Counted from the stretch's first letter, positions 1-9,045 are shown. The stretch: 54,996 nt of DNA from an uncultured Spirochaetaceae bacterium (GCA_902799665.1 CADCBK010000006.1:1-54996), one strand, 5' to 3'. Program-made: numbers and translations. The notes: generated by a model from the letters alone, not told the origin.

Positions 1-6
1 AAAGGG

Positions 7-222
7 ATGAAAGTTTACAAGGAACAGCTTTCGGAAATTTTTGACACATGGATTATCCTCTACCGGCCAAAAAATTCCGACATGCAGGAAGACGGCATCA
101 TCGGCTTTATTGGAGCCGAGCCAAACGCGGAATCAGACGCGCTTTATACCCCGGAAAACATCATCACGCCTGTTTACAATGACAGCATTGAACAAGAGGA
201 AGACATTTTCTATGAAGAATAA
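7..222 (+). CDS. Small acidic hypothetical protein, possibly 5'-partial
   Basis: A 71-residue acidic protein with no family I recognise. The frame is open to base 1 and the AAAGGG before the ATG touches it, too close to serve as a Shine-Dalgarno site, so the true start may lie upstream of the window. Its last 11 bases overlap the start of the aspartyl-protease-like gene, which suggests translational coupling and a two-gene unit. No membrane segment or signal peptide is visible. Confidence 0.6.
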   Translation: MKVYKEQLSEIFDTWIILYRPKNSDMQEDGIIGFIGAEPNAESDALYTPENIITPVYNDSIEQEEDIFYEE

Positions 223-766
223 TGATTTTCTCATTATAAAACTTAACCAAAAGAATGAATTTAGAACAAACGCTTCTTTTGAAATAAACGGAATGAAGTT
301 TTCTGCCGTTGACGTTAAAATTGACACCGGCTGTCCTCATACTTCTTTTCCAATGCTAAAGCTTGGACTTTCAGAAGAAACTGCCTACAAACTAAAAGAA
401 CAGGACTGTCAAAATGAAAATGTCGCCAAAACGATTTCATTCGGAGTAAACGACACAAAAACGAAACGCGACGAAGACAAAAGGAAATTCAAAAGCAAAC
501 GCTATATGGAACTGAACAGCATTTCGTTCAAGCACACGGCCAAGAATTTTTCTCTTGGCGTATTGCCGCTTGGCGACTTTCCAATTTCTGTAAGCTATGA
601 CCGCACGGGAAACACTTTAATTGGAATGGACATTCTCAAAAAACTTGAAATTTTTATTGGAAAAAATCAAATTGGCGAAACAATTCTAATTGCCTGCCAA
701 CAAGAAACGAAAACTTTTCTAACCGCTCTTTCCGAATTGACGGATGCAAGAAAATTAAACGTATAA
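212..766 (+). CDS. Retropepsin-like aspartyl protease domain protein
   Basis: A 184-residue protein with a single retropepsin-like fold: a catalytic loop DTGCPHTSFP near residue 35 and a second conserved block, TLIGMDILKK, near residue 135. Retroviral-type aspartyl proteases act as homodimers, so one DTG per chain fits. The frame is open further upstream, but I chose the ATG at 212 because it begins a clean N-terminus and overlaps the upstream gene by 11 bases. There is no signal peptide, so it is probably cytoplasmic. The substrate is unknown. Such DTG proteins are often paired with a small upstream gene, as here. Confidence 0.75.
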   Translation: MKNNDFLIIKLNQKNEFRTNASFEINGMKFSAVDVKIDTGCPHTSFPMLKLGLSEETAYKLKEQDCQNENVAKTISFGVNDTKTKRDEDKRKFKSKRYMELNSISFKHTAKNFSLGVLPLGDFPISVSYDRTGNTLIGMDILKKLEIFIGKNQIGETILIACQQETKTFLTALSELTDARKLNV

Positions 767-770
767 AACA

Positions 771-814
771 AAAAAAAACGCCGGACCAGCCCAAGAACAG
801 GGCAGAATCCGGCG
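771..814 (-). terminator. Rho-independent terminator of the repeat lipoprotein gene
   Basis: The outer stem CGCCGGA/TCCGGCG (779-785 and 808-814) has an inner GCCC/GGGC pairing. On the minus strand it is followed by a T run (771-778). It lies just beyond the stop of the lipoprotein gene at 846 and may also serve the convergent plus-strand gene. Confidence 0.75.
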
Positions 815-845
815 GGTGTCCGCGCGAACATGCGCGCGAAACCGC

Positions 846-2888
846 TTAGCGAATTTTCAACGAAGCACAATAGTCAGGACTGCACCAAGTAGTTCCGCTT
901 GTCCCAGGAACATCAAATTGAACATAACAATAAACAAAAAGTGTGTCTTTGCCCGAGCTGTCAAACACCGTTTTAAAATCCTGGCTGTACCACTCAGGGG
1001 GGAGTTCTTTGGAAAGTTCGCATTCCACTCCTTCATACATCTTCTTCCCGAGCCACACCATAGCGTATGGACGTAACCAATCCACGTCTCCGTCTTTTAA
1101 CTCGTTTTGGTTCGTTCCCCAATAACCAACGCAAATGCAGGGATTTTTTAAGCCTGCAGGCAAATTTAAATCACTTATTATGACACTCGGCTTTTCATTG
1201 ACATAATCTAAATGCACGCTCGGATTATTTTGTGAAAAATCAAGCTCGCCGATTCCCTCGCCAGCCACAACCGAAATTTCTTCATCGTAACGGAACTCCA
1301 TTAAGTTGCGGTCATACGGTTCGATTACAATCCAAAATTCATAGCGCTTGCCAGGCGTTACAAGCGGATAGAAATATTCATATTCGGCCGCGCAGGCGTC
1401 GCTCCAAATATCCACCATATAAACAATCGGCATTCCATCCGAGCTGTTAATCTGCAAGTTGCTAAAACCGCCACGCACGCCTTTTTTATACGAGCCTAGC
1501 CCCTCGCCAACGTACTTGAAGTCAAGCGCATAATCACCCGTTCTTGGGTAAACATATTTGTAACGATCTTCTATTCGCCTTTCTTTTTTACACGAACCTT
1601 GCCCATCGCCAACGTATTCGTAGACGTATTCATAGTCGCCTTGTCCAGAGCCAACAGGTATGTAATTGTTCGTAATCTGCTTCTTATAAGAACCATTCCC
1701 CTCGCCGACATATTCGTAAACGCATTCATAGTCGCCTTGTCCGGAGACAACAGGCATGTAATTGTTCGTAGTCTGCTTCTTATAAGAACCATTTCCCTCG
1801 CCGACATATTCGTAAACGCATTCATAGTCGCCTTGTCCAGAACCAAAAGGCACATAATAAGTGTTTTCATCTTGTGTTACTTTACGATAATGTCCGTTTC
1901 CTTCGCCAACATATTCATAAGTAGGATTACTGTAAGCACCATTACCATCGCCTACAGGCAAATAATTGTCGATAATTTCTTTTTTATATCGCCCTTTCCC
2001 CTCGCCAACATATTCATAAACCGGATTACCGTAAGCTCCATTGCCCTCGCCTACCCAAGTGTAAGTGTCTACACTTTCTTTTTTATACTGCCCTTTCCCC
2101 TCGCCAACGTTCTTACAAACGCATTCATAATCGCCCTGACCAGAGCCAACAAGTATGTAATTTTCTACCTCTTCCTGTTCCTTTTTATAGCTTCCTTTTC
2201 CTGTGCCAACATATTTGTAACCTTCTCTATCATAGTCGCCATTGCCTTGACCAAGATACGTGTAATCATAATCGCCTGTATCAAAGAATTTGTTTGGATT
2301 GTAGCAATCATCCGTCGGCCGAGTAATCGTAAATTTAAGTCCGCCCGCCACTTTTTCGACTTTTACGTGATCCGTCTGTAAGATTTCCGCGTTGCCGGAG
2401 TCATCTATCAAAGCGACGCCAATGCCAACGGTCTTGACGTTTTCCTTCTTTACTTCCTTTCCGCTCGCCGTGAATGCCGCAGGAATGGTTATAGACAATG
2501 TTACGGAACATTTTTTTGTTCCCGCAACGCCAGTCACTTTTATCACAAGTTTAGTCTCCGTAGCAGAAACTATTACAGCCTTAAAGCCTACAAAACCGTA
2601 CGCAACCGAACGGGAAACAGTCTTGTCAGAAAACCATTCGCTCACGTCCTTTCCGACGGCAAGACTCGCCGCTCCAGCCGCGCTCAATTTGTCAGAGGCG
2701 GCCGACAAATCAATGGTCAATGTCTCTTCATACGCGCTTCCCGGCGCTATTCCGCCGGTCAAGACTTGGTTAGAATCGTTTTTCCGCTCGTCCCCGTTTC
2801 CCCCTCCTCCGGCGGAGTTGGAACAGCCTGCAAAAAACAGCGCTAAAAACGCCGCTAAAATAACGGTAAAACTTAAAAACTTTTTCAT
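846..2888 (-). CDS. Large surface lipoprotein with GxGxY tandem repeats
   Basis: A 680-residue predicted lipoprotein. The first 25 residues form a signal peptide ending in the lipobox LFFAGC, followed by a Gly/Ser/Asn linker. Residues about 45-190 form a beta-rich domain. Residues about 205-470 are tandem repeats built on YVGEGNGxYKK alternating with VGSGQGDYE. The C-terminal 200 residues are a Cys- and aromatic-rich beta domain. The start at 2888 is preferred over the in-frame ATG at 2900 because a GGAGGAAT Shine-Dalgarno site (2891-2898) lies 2 nt upstream of a short spacer before 2888 and overlaps the upper ATG. It is divergent from an XRE regulator that may control it. Function is unknown; adhesion or surface display is inference. 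Confidence 0.8.
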   Translation of the reverse strand: MKKFLSFTVILAAFLALFFAGCSNSAGGGGNGDERKNDSNQVLTGGIAPGSAYEETLTIDLSAASDKLSAAGAASLAVGKDVSEWFSDKTVSRSVAYGFVGFKAVIVSATETKLVIKVTGVAGTKKCSVTLSITIPAAFTASGKEVKKENVKTVGIGVALIDDSGNAEILQTDHVKVEKVAGGLKFTITRPTDDCYNPNKFFDTGDYDYTYLGQGNGDYDREGYKYVGTGKGSYKKEQEEVENYILVGSGQGDYECVCKNVGEGKGQYKKESVDTYTWVGEGNGAYGNPVYEYVGEGKGRYKKEIIDNYLPVGDGNGAYSNPTYEYVGEGNGHYRKVTQDENTYYVPFGSGQGDYECVYEYVGEGNGSYKKQTTNNYMPVVSGQGDYECVYEYVGEGNGSYKKQITNNYIPVGSGQGDYEYVYEYVGDGQGSCKKERRIEDRYKYVYPRTGDYALDFKYVGEGLGSYKKGVRGGFSNLQINSSDGMPIVYMVDIWSDACAAEYEYFYPLVTPGKRYEFWIVIEPYDRNLMEFRYDEEISVVAGEGIGELDFSQNNPSVHLDYVNEKPSVIISDLNLPAGLKNPCICVGYWGTNQNELKDGDVDWLRPYAMVWLGKKMYEGVECELSKELPPEWYSQDFKTVFDSSGKDTLFVYCYVQFDVPGTSGTTWCSPDYCASLKIR
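1484..2270 (-). repeat. In-frame coding repeat array, about 96 bp period
   Basis: The block that encodes SGQGDYE recurs with identical core bases at 1631, 1727 and 1823, an exact 96-bp (32-residue) period. Degenerate copies extend to about 2270. The period is a multiple of three, so gain or loss of units would keep the lipoprotein in frame. The near identity of the three central copies suggests recent duplication. Confidence 0.8.
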
Positions 2889-2904
2889 AGATTCCTCCAT
2901 ACGC

Positions 2905-2955
2905 AGTATGAAAATTTACATACTAAAACAAATTGTATATGTATTTTTTCATACT
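2905..2955. promoter_or_regulatory. Candidate operator repeats between lipoprotein and XRE genes
   Basis: AGTATG (2905-2910) and CATACT (2919-2924) form a perfect inverted repeat with an 8-bp spacer, and a third CATACT lies at 2950-2955. The intergenic region is very AT-rich and holds the divergent promoters. The adjacent HTH regulator is the natural candidate to bind here. Binding is inference. Confidence 0.45.
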
Positions 2956-2995
2956 GTCAACAATTTCATTATGTAATTTTTAGTATCATCTAATT

Positions 2996-3307
2996 ATGGG
3001 ATTCAAGGAAAATTTAAGGGCGGAACTTGATTACAAAGGAATGCTTGTAAAAGAGCTGGCAAAGAAAAGCGGAATAAAAAAACAGACAATCGATAACTAT
3101 CTTAGCGCCCACAACTCAATGCCAAACGCGGAGACTGCCGTAAAGCTCGCGCGGGCGCTGGAAACAAGCGTGGAATTCCTCGTATGCGGAAAAGAAGCCG
3201 CGCGCCCTAAAAAAACAAAAAAAGACCACGACATTCTATTGGAAAACTACCAACGGCTCGTTCCACAAAAAAAGAAACTCATTTTGGACTTGATCCTAGC
3301 GCTGTAG
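2996..3307 (+). CDS. XRE-family helix-turn-helix regulator
   Basis: A 103-residue protein with a Cro/C1-type HTH over residues about 10-65. The sequence KELAKKSGIKKQTIDNYL gives the two helices, followed by a conserved NAETAVKLARAL helix. The C-terminus is Lys-rich and probably helical. No good Shine-Dalgarno site precedes the ATG. It is divergent from the repeat lipoprotein gene with three CATACT/AGTATG half-sites between them, so autoregulation and control of the lipoprotein are plausible. It could also be a remnant of a mobile element, but no integrase or phage gene is seen nearby. Confidence 0.85.
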   Translation: MGFKENLRAELDYKGMLVKELAKKSGIKKQTIDNYLSAHNSMPNAETAVKLARALETSVEFLVCGKEAARPKKTKKDHDILLENYQRLVPQKKKLILDLILAL

Positions 3308-3344
3308 GGCTGCAAAGTTCGCGCGAACAGCGGCAGTTTTAGCG

Positions 3345-4052
3345 CTATTTTCTCACCGCGACGAACATCAAATGGTCGCTGTTGGGGAGGACGACGTTCC
3401 ACAAGGCTTCAAAGTCTTTCCAAGACTCCTTGCGGTTGCACACCCCGCCGCTGGAATTGCGGAAGGACGGAACGGAATCCTGAATGTAAACAAAGCGTTC
3501 GTCGTAGCCGACTACGGGAACATAGTGCCAGCCGCCGGGGCAGTTTATCAAAACGATTACCGGGATGTTATGGCTTACCGCGTTCTTCAGCGCGGCGGCG
3601 TCGCCTTTAAAGACGTTCATTTTGTAACCGCGCATTTTGTCCCAAAAATTTTTGAGCGGCTTGGGATTGATTGTTCCGTCGGGATTCTTTTCTTCTATTT
3701 GCCCGTAGATGTCCAAACCCTTGGCGTCCTCGCCGTAAAAGCGCAAGACAAAGGCGGAGGACATCGCGCCGCACTCGTTATGCTCTTGGCTTTCGGCGGC
3801 GGGCATGGGGCTAATCGTAAAACTTTCAGCTTCCGAGCTGGAACCGGGAAGCGCGCTTTCGTCGTAGGCCGGAGCCTCTATCATTCCGCGCTCGTAAAAG
3901 GCCTGGACAACTTCTTTGGGATAGCGCTTCAATACTTTTGAAAGGGAATCCTTTTCTTTGCAAGACGCAAAGAGCGCGAGGGCCGCGAGCGCGGCAACGG
4001 CCACCATAATGCCGCGCTTATGTTCTTTAATACAAATCGCCGCGCCGCGCAT
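3345..4052 (-). CDS. C39-like cysteine peptidase lipoprotein
   Basis: A 235-residue predicted lipoprotein. A hydrophobic leader ends in LFASC near residue 31. The C39_2-like papain fold carries a putative catalytic Cys in NECGAMSSAF (about residue 93), His in WHYVPVVGYDE (about 176), and the Asp in QDS just after it. This family includes bacteriocin-leader peptidases and secreted peptidases without ABC partners; none is adjacent here, so a periplasmic or surface peptidase is most likely. It starts 1 nt after the SPFH gene ends, so the two are probably co-transcribed. An internal Met nearer the hydrophobic core is an alternative start. Confidence 0.75.
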   Translation of the reverse strand: MRGAAICIKEHKRGIMVAVAALAALALFASCKEKDSLSKVLKRYPKEVVQAFYERGMIEAPAYDESALPGSSSEAESFTISPMPAAESQEHNECGAMSSAFVLRFYGEDAKGLDIYGQIEEKNPDGTINPKPLKNFWDKMRGYKMNVFKGDAAALKNAVSHNIPVIVLINCPGGWHYVPVVGYDERFVYIQDSVPSFRNSSGGVCNRKESWKDFEALWNVVLPNSDHLMFVAVRK

Positions 4053-4053
4053 A

Positions 4054-4938
4054 TTACTTTACCAATTCCTTAAGGCTTGCGGCAAGGCCGGCCATGTTCT
4101 GGATGTCGGCGGGAATGATAAGCTTTGTGGCCTGTCCTTGCGCGACTTTTTCAAGCGCCTCAAGGCTGCGGAGCTTTATGACGGCTTCGTCGATTTTGGC
4201 TTCCTTTATTATGCGCAAGCCTTCGGCGGTGGCGGACTGAACTTCGCGAATCGCGGCGGCCTCGCCTTCCGCCTTTCTAATCTTGGCTTCCTTTTCGGCC
4301 TCGGCCTGCAAAATCATCGCCTGCTTTTGGCCTTCGGCCACAAGGATTTCGCTTTGCTTTTGTCCTTCTGCGATAAGGATTTTTTCGCGGCGCTCTCGCT
4401 CGGCGCGCATTTGCTTTTCCATCGCTTCCCTAATCGCCTCTGGCGGCATGATGTTCTTTACTTCTACGCGGTTCACCTTGATGCCCCAAGGGTCTGTGGC
4501 TTCATCGATGATCGCGCGCATCTTTGTGTTTATGATGTCGCGGCTTGTGAGCGTGGTGTCCAAGTCCAGCTCGCCGATGATGTTTCGCAGCGTCGTCGCG
4601 CTAAGGTTTTCAATGGCCATCATCGGGGCCTCAACGCCGTAAGTGTAAAGCTTGGGCTCTGTGATTTGCATGTAGACGACGCTGTCGATTTTCATCGTGA
4701 CGTTGTCCTTTGTGATTACAGGCTGGGGCGGAAAGTCCAGCACTTGCTCTTTAAGAGTGACGGTGTTGGCGATTCTGTCGATAAAGGGAATCTTTACGTG
4801 AAGGCCAGCCTGCCAAGTCGCGCAGTAAGTTCCAAGCCGTTCGATGATAAAGGCGCGGGACTGGGGAACAATCCTAATGTTCGCGACAACCAACAAAAAA
4901 ATAACGACGCACAAGGCGATAAAAAAATAAGAGCTCAT
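4054..4938 (-). CDS. SPFH/stomatin-like membrane protein (QmcA type)
   Basis: A 294-residue protein with one N-terminal membrane anchor (residues 4-22), then an SPFH domain (from about residue 25, beginning RIVPQSRAFIIERLG, to about 190). A charged helical stretch follows, rich in AEGQKQ and EAEKEAKIRKAEGEA repeats, which forms the coiled coil typical of oligomeric stomatins. Members organise membrane microdomains or regulate membrane proteases. No NfeD partner gene is adjacent, unlike many stomatin operons. It lies downstream of map, 15 nt away, in the same minus-strand series. Confidence 0.88.
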   Translation of the reverse strand: MSSYFFIALCVVIFLLVVANIRIVPQSRAFIIERLGTYCATWQAGLHVKIPFIDRIANTVTLKEQVLDFPPQPVITKDNVTMKIDSVVYMQITEPKLYTYGVEAPMMAIENLSATTLRNIIGELDLDTTLTSRDIINTKMRAIIDEATDPWGIKVNRVEVKNIMPPEAIREAMEKQMRAERERREKILIAEGQKQSEILVAEGQKQAMILQAEAEKEAKIRKAEGEAAAIREVQSATAEGLRIIKEAKIDEAVIKLRSLEALEKVAQGQATKLIIPADIQNMAGLAASLKELVK

Positions 4939-4953
4939 AACTCTAATTATCCA

Positions 4954-5709
4954 TTAATAATTCAAATCCGTCAAGATTTCGGTGTGGTCGCGGAAAACAG
5001 CCACCGTGTGCTCCTCGTGCGCGCTGGGCTTTCCGTCGGCGGTCACGACCGTCCAGCCGTCGTCCAAAACTTTTACGTCGGCCGTTCCAAGGTTAATCAT
5101 CGGCTCAATCGCCAAAACCATTCCAGCTTGGATGCGGGGGTTGGAGTCCAGCGCGTCAAGCGTGTTTGGAATGCTGGGGTCTTCGTGAACGTCAAGGCCT
5201 ACGCCGTGGCCGCAGTATTCATAAACGATTCCGTAGCCGTGCTTTTCGGCGATGTCCTGGACGGCGCGCGCGATGTCGCTGATTCTGTTTCCTGGCTTGC
5301 AAGCGGCGATTCCGGCCTGCAGGCATTGCAGGGTAACGTCGTCAAGCTTTTTAAGCTCAGGCCTAACGTTCCCAACCAAAACCGAATGCGTTGAATCGCT
5401 TATGTAGCCGTCAAGGTCAATGCCGACGTCAAGGCTGACCAAGTCGCCGTCCTGGATTATTTTCTTTTTAGAAGGAATGCCGTGAATAACCTCTTCGTTT
5501 ATAGAAATGCAAGCCGCTCCTGGGAAGTCTTCCTTGTACCAAGCGGGCTTTCCGCCGTGGCTCACGATAAAATGCTTGCACAAATCGTCAAGCTCTTTTG
5601 TTGACATTCCCGCCTTGACTTTAGGAATCACAAAGTTGAACATGTCCGCAAGCAAGTGACAAGATTTTCTGATGCCTTCAATTTGTTTGTCGTTCTTTAA
5701 TCGTATCAT
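4954..5709 (-). CDS. map: Methionine aminopeptidase, type I
   Basis: A 251-residue enzyme that removes N-terminal Met from nascent proteins. It shows the pita-bread fold signatures: HGIPSKKKIIQDGD, metal-ligand Asp residues in SLDVGIDLDGYISDS, ligand His in CGHGVGLDVHEDP, and Glu ligands in AIEPM and HEEHTVAV. Length and order match type Ia enzymes without the N-terminal zinc finger. A TAGGAGA Shine-Dalgarno site lies about 7 nt before the ATG. It follows the DnaJ-like gene by 16 nt. Confidence 0.95.
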   Translation of the reverse strand: MIRLKNDKQIEGIRKSCHLLADMFNFVIPKVKAGMSTKELDDLCKHFIVSHGGKPAWYKEDFPGAACISINEEVIHGIPSKKKIIQDGDLVSLDVGIDLDGYISDSTHSVLVGNVRPELKKLDDVTLQCLQAGIAACKPGNRISDIARAVQDIAEKHGYGIVYEYCGHGVGLDVHEDPSIPNTLDALDSNPRIQAGMVLAIEPMINLGTADVKVLDDGWTVVTADGKPSAHEEHTVAVFRDHTEILTDLNY

Positions 5710-5725
5710 ATATGTCTCCTAACAA

Positions 5726-6499
5726 TTACCTCTGTTTTTGCGAGCCGCCCGCCACCCCGATTCTGTCCGCCTCGTCAAAGCAAATCCGCGCTGTTTTCTC
5801 GTCCCCCAAACGCTTGTAAATGACTCCCATTTTTCGCAAAATAAAGGCGTCTTCGGCGTCGCCAAGCTCCAGCTCCAGCGCCCTCTCATAAGTGTCCAGC
5901 GCCAACTCGTCGCTAATCGTTCCTTCTATATGGTTATGCAAAATGTTTTTCGAAAAGGCCAGCACTTCGGGAAAAAAAAGACGGAAGTAGTCAAAGGAAT
6001 ATTCCATCTTGATTATTTCCTCAAGCAGGCAAAAGGCGTCGTAATATTCGCCGCGCAAATGCAGTTCCTCGCTAAGGATAAAGCCGTAGTCCATGAAGTT
6101 TTCGCGCGTGAACCAATGCTTGAGCGAAAATTTTGACCGTTCCGTCCGCATGCGCTTAAATTCCTTCACGGCGTCGTCCTCGCGGCCGTGCATAAGGTCA
6201 AAGAAAATAAGCTTTGCGCGGCTTTCGTCGTCCTCGCGCGCCAAAAGCCATTCACGGTAATCCCAAGACTTGACTTTGCGCCTTCTAAAATGCGCGGCAA
6301 AGGAAGAGTCAAAAATCGAGCGCGCTTTTTGGTCGGTAAGAATTTCGTATGCGCGGACGATTTTCTTAAAATGCTCGGCGGTCGCTTCGTCGCCCGAAAC
6401 GTCAGGATGATATTTTTTTACTTTTTCCCTGTACGCGCGCCTTATTTCAGAAATCGTAGCGCCGGGCCTTACGCCAAGTATTTTATAGCAATCTTCCAT
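5726..6499 (-). CDS. DnaJ-like J-domain protein with C-terminal helical repeats
   Basis: A 257-residue protein. Residues 1-65 are a J-domain with the HPD motif in KKYHPDVSG, which stimulates Hsp70 ATPase. The rest lacks the Gly/Phe region and zinc-finger domain of true DnaJ, and ends in TPR-like helices (FILRKMGVIYKRLGDEKTA). It is therefore a type III J-protein and not the main DnaJ. I chose the ATG at 6499, where J-domain similarity begins; the 17 codons upstream overlap the usp stop and look unrelated. No clear Shine-Dalgarno site precedes it. Confidence 0.82.
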   Translation of the reverse strand: MEDCYKILGVRPGATISEIRRAYREKVKKYHPDVSGDEATAEHFKKIVRAYEILTDQKARSIFDSSFAAHFRRRKVKSWDYREWLLAREDDESRAKLIFFDLMHGREDDAVKEFKRMRTERSKFSLKHWFTRENFMDYGFILSEELHLRGEYYDAFCLLEEIIKMEYSFDYFRLFFPEVLAFSKNILHNHIEGTISDELALDTYERALELELGDAEDAFILRKMGVIYKRLGDEKTARICFDEADRIGVAGGSQKQR

Positions 6500-6506
6500 A
6501 AAACAA

Positions 6507-7013
6507 TTAAAGCATTCTATACAATTCCTCAATCTTGGGCTCGTACACAACCAAAGTCGAGCAATTGGAATTCAATATTATATCCTTGTTCATTCTAGAA
6601 AAAACGGTGGACTCGTCATGGACTTTTCCTGTTACGGAATACCTGGACGGATGGCCTCCAAGCAAAATCAGCTTCGCGCCAAAAGTGTCGGCGGCTTTCA
6701 CAACCTCAACCCATACGCTTCCTTCGCGAAGCTCCGCCTCTGCCTTGACGCCCTTCTTTTTCGCCAGCTCAGTGACGTAGTTCAAATACTTCTCGCCGTC
6801 GGAATGAAGGTTCATCTCAAAATCCGCGGACTCTTCCTGAACCAAAAATTTTCCAATCGTAAGGCGCTTTAGCGTGGCGGTGTCAACGACATAAACAAAC
6901 TTCAAGTTAAAATGATATTGCTTTGCCAAAATAATCCCATACATCGCCGCATGAATCGACGATTGGGAACCGTTCACAGCAACCAAAACATTTCTTACAA
7001 GCGGTTTAATCAT
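6507..7013 (-). CDS. Universal stress protein (UspA) family
   Basis: A 168-residue single-domain Usp with an alpha/beta fold. The N-terminus VLVAVNGSQSSIHAAMYG matches the family, and the C-terminal nucleotide-binding loop is GGHPSRYS followed by NSNCSTLVVYEP. This resembles, imperfectly, the GxxGx9G(S/T) pattern of ATP-binding members. It follows atpD by 11 nt, so it may be expressed with the V-ATPase. Its exact role is unknown. Confidence 0.85.
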   Translation of the reverse strand: MIKPLVRNVLVAVNGSQSSIHAAMYGIILAKQYHFNLKFVYVVDTATLKRLTIGKFLVQEESADFEMNLHSDGEKYLNYVTELAKKKGVKAEAELREGSVWVEVVKAADTFGAKLILLGGHPSRYSVTGKVHDESTVFSRMNKDIILNSNCSTLVVYEPKIEELYRML

Positions 7014-7024
7014 CCGTCCTCCAC

Positions 7025-7645
7025 TTATCCTTTTACCTTGTTTTTAAGAGCCTTAAGGACAAACGTGTTGTCGCGCTCGCGCTCTTCCAACTGGCTTTCT
7101 ATATACTTTTTTGTTTCCGCCGCCTGCGGAATGACCATCTTGTCCAAGGCGTTAACGCGGCGCTGGGTTTTCTTTACCTCCAGCGCAAGGCGCCAAACGA
7201 TTGTGCGGATGCTGGCCATGTCCGTCAAAAGGCGCAAAAGGTTGAAGAAGTCCACCATCACTTCGTCGCAGCTTGAAAAAGTTCCCAAGAAGGAATAAAA
7301 AAGCTCGCGCTTTGGAAGCTCCACGTCGATTGACGAAAAATTCATTCCGCCGATAGTGACGGGCTTTTCCTTAATCTTAAAGTCATACTGAACCGCGCGC
7401 GACATTTGCTCAACTCGGTCGCCGCCGACATGCATCAACATTCGCTTTAGGGCGGGATAAGCGCGGCTGGTCAATTTGTCTATGTCGCGCTCAAGCGCCT
7501 TTACCTTGTCAACCATGCGCATCAATTCCATTACAAGAATTTCGCGCTTTTGCTCAAGCAGCTCGTATCCGTTTTGGGCGGACGCAAGCTGCTCTTTCAT
7601 CGCGAGAAGGTTTGACTTTGTCGGAGCGACGTTAAGCTTTGCCAT
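7025..7645 (-). CDS. atpD: V-type ATP synthase subunit D (central stalk)
   Basis: A 206-residue subunit that forms the rotating central shaft with F. The N-terminus MAKLNVAPTKSNLLAMKEQL is typical of the family, and the two long terminal helices form the coiled coil. The frame is open 48 codons further upstream into atpB, but the ATG at 7645 matches family N-termini and gives the usual length. It starts 8 nt after the atpB stop. Confidence 0.93.
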   Translation of the reverse strand: MAKLNVAPTKSNLLAMKEQLASAQNGYELLEQKREILVMELMRMVDKVKALERDIDKLTSRAYPALKRMLMHVGGDRVEQMSRAVQYDFKIKEKPVTIGGMNFSSIDVELPKRELFYSFLGTFSSCDEVMVDFFNLLRLLTDMASIRTIVWRLALEVKKTQRRVNALDKMVIPQAAETKKYIESQLEERERDNTFVLKALKNKVKG

Positions 7646-7653
7646 TGTTCCGT

Positions 7654-9045
7654 TCAATCCTTGGGCAAATATTTTTCGATGAATTCGGCGCTTACGCGGA
7701 GCAATTCCTCTCGCGGCAAATACTTTAAAGTCCGCCAGCCGATGTCCAAAGTTTCTTCGATGGAACGGTCTTCGTATTCGCCCTGGCACAAAAAGTCGCG
7801 CTCAAAGCGCTTGCCAAAGTTCAAATACATTTTGTCCAGCTCGCCCAATTCCTCTTCGCCGATAATCGCGGCCAAATTTCTGATGGACTTTACCTTTGAG
7901 TAGGAAGCGAAAAGTTGGCTGGAAACTCCGGCGTGGTCTTCGCGCGTCATAACCTTGCCGTCGTCGGCAACGCCGATTCCGTCCTTCATCAAGCGCGAAA
8001 GGCTTGGAAGGCCGGCCACAGGCGGATACATGTCCTTTTGGTAAAGCTCGCGGTCAAGAACAATTTGGCCTTCGGTGATGTAGCCTGTAAGGTCTGGAAT
8101 CGGGTTAGAGATGTCGTCGTTGGGCATCGTCAAAATTGGAATTTGCGTGATGCTTCCCTCGCTTCCCTTTATGCGGCCGGCCCTTTCGTACAATTCGGCA
8201 AGGTCGGAATAAAGGTAGCCCGGATAGCCTTTTCGGCCGGGAACCTCGCCGCGCGTCGTTGAAATTTCGCGCAGGGCTTCGCAATAGTTTGTCATGTCGG
8301 TCATTACGACCAAAACGTGCATGCCTTTTTTGTAAGCCAAATACTCCGCGGCGGTAAGAGCGCAGCGCGGAGTGATTATGCGCTCGATGCTTGGAGCGTC
8401 GGCAAGGGACTGGAACATGACGACTTTTGAAAGAACGCCGCTTTCCTCAAATGTTTTGACAAAGAAACGCGCCACGTCGTACTTGATTCCCATTCCGGCA
8501 AAGACCATGACAAACTGGTCGTCGGAATTTTTCAATTTCGCTTGGCGAATGATTTGCGCGGCGAGCTTGTTGTGAGGAAGCCCGTTTCCGCTGAAAATCG
8601 GAAGCTTTTGGCCGCGAATCAAAGTGTTCATTCCGTCAATCGAAGAAATGCCTGTTTGAATGAAGTCGCGGGGGTAAACGCGGGCAAAGGGATTTATCGG
8701 GCTTCCGTTGACGTCAAGCTTTTCGGACGAGACGATTTGTCCGTAGCCGTCAATCGGCTCGCCAAGGCCGTTAAAGATGCGGCCCAAAAGCCCCTCGCCC
8801 ACTCGCAGCTCAAGAGGCTCTCCCAAAAATTCAACCGAAGATTCCTTTAAGTCAATGCCGGTCGTGCTTCCGAAAATTTGAACGACGCACGCGTCTTCGT
8901 TCAAGTCGATGACGCGGCCGGTTTTCTTTTCGCCGTTTTTGTCGCGGACATAAACCACTTCGTTGTAAGAAACGTTTTCGCTTCGGCGGACTGCCACAAT
9001 CGGGCCTTCGACAGAATTAATTCCTCTGTATTCAATTCCTTTCAT
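7654..9045 (-). CDS. atpB: V-type ATP synthase subunit B
   Basis: A 463-residue non-catalytic nucleotide-binding subunit of the V1 hexamer. It starts at [19 protein letters not shown]. It lacks a true Walker A motif (the equivalent is [13 protein letters not shown]), as expected for B, and keeps the B-type block [11 protein letters not shown]. The ATG overlaps the atpA stop as TAATG, indicating translational coupling, so a continuous A subunit would normally be made at matched levels. Confidence 0.95.
   Translation of the reverse strand: MKGIEYRGINSVEGPIVAVRRSENVSYNEVVYVRDKNGEKKTGRVIDLNEDACVVQIFGSTTGIDLKESSVEFLGEPLELRVGEGLLGRIFNGLGEPIDGYGQIVSSEKLDVNGSPINPFARVYPRDFIQTGISSIDGMNTLIRGQKLPIFSGNGLPHNKLAAQIIRQAKLKNSDDQFVMVFAGMGIKYDVARFFVKTFEESGVLSKVVMFQSLADAPSIERIITPRCALTAAEYLAYKKGMHVLVVMTDMTNYCEALREISTTRGEVPGRKGYPGYLYSDLAELYERAGRIKGSEGSITQIPILTMPNDDISNPIPDLTGYITEGQIVLDRELYQKDMYPPVAGLPSLSRLMKDGIGVADDGKVMTREDHAGVSSQLFASYSKVKSIRNLAAIIGEEELGELDKMYLNFGKRFERDFLCQGEYEDRSIEETLDIGWRTLKYLPREELLRVSAEFIEKYLPKD

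Noticed and set aside
1484..2270. Regular repeats resembling a CRISPR array
   Set aside because: The 96-bp units are in frame in a lipoprotein gene, contain no short unique spacers, and have no cas genes nearby.
1599..2381. Plus-strand open frame of 260 codons over the lipoprotein repeats
   Set aside because: It is the antisense of the repeat array, and its hydrophobic repeats only mirror the repeat codons.
2996..3307. XRE gene as part of a prophage or toxin-antitoxin system
   Set aside because: No phage gene, and no small toxin-like gene is next to it; the divergent lipoprotein is far larger than a toxin.
3958..5394. Long plus-strand open frame of 478 codons
   Set aside because: It lies antisense to the SPFH and map genes, which have clear family motifs, and its own translation resembles nothing.
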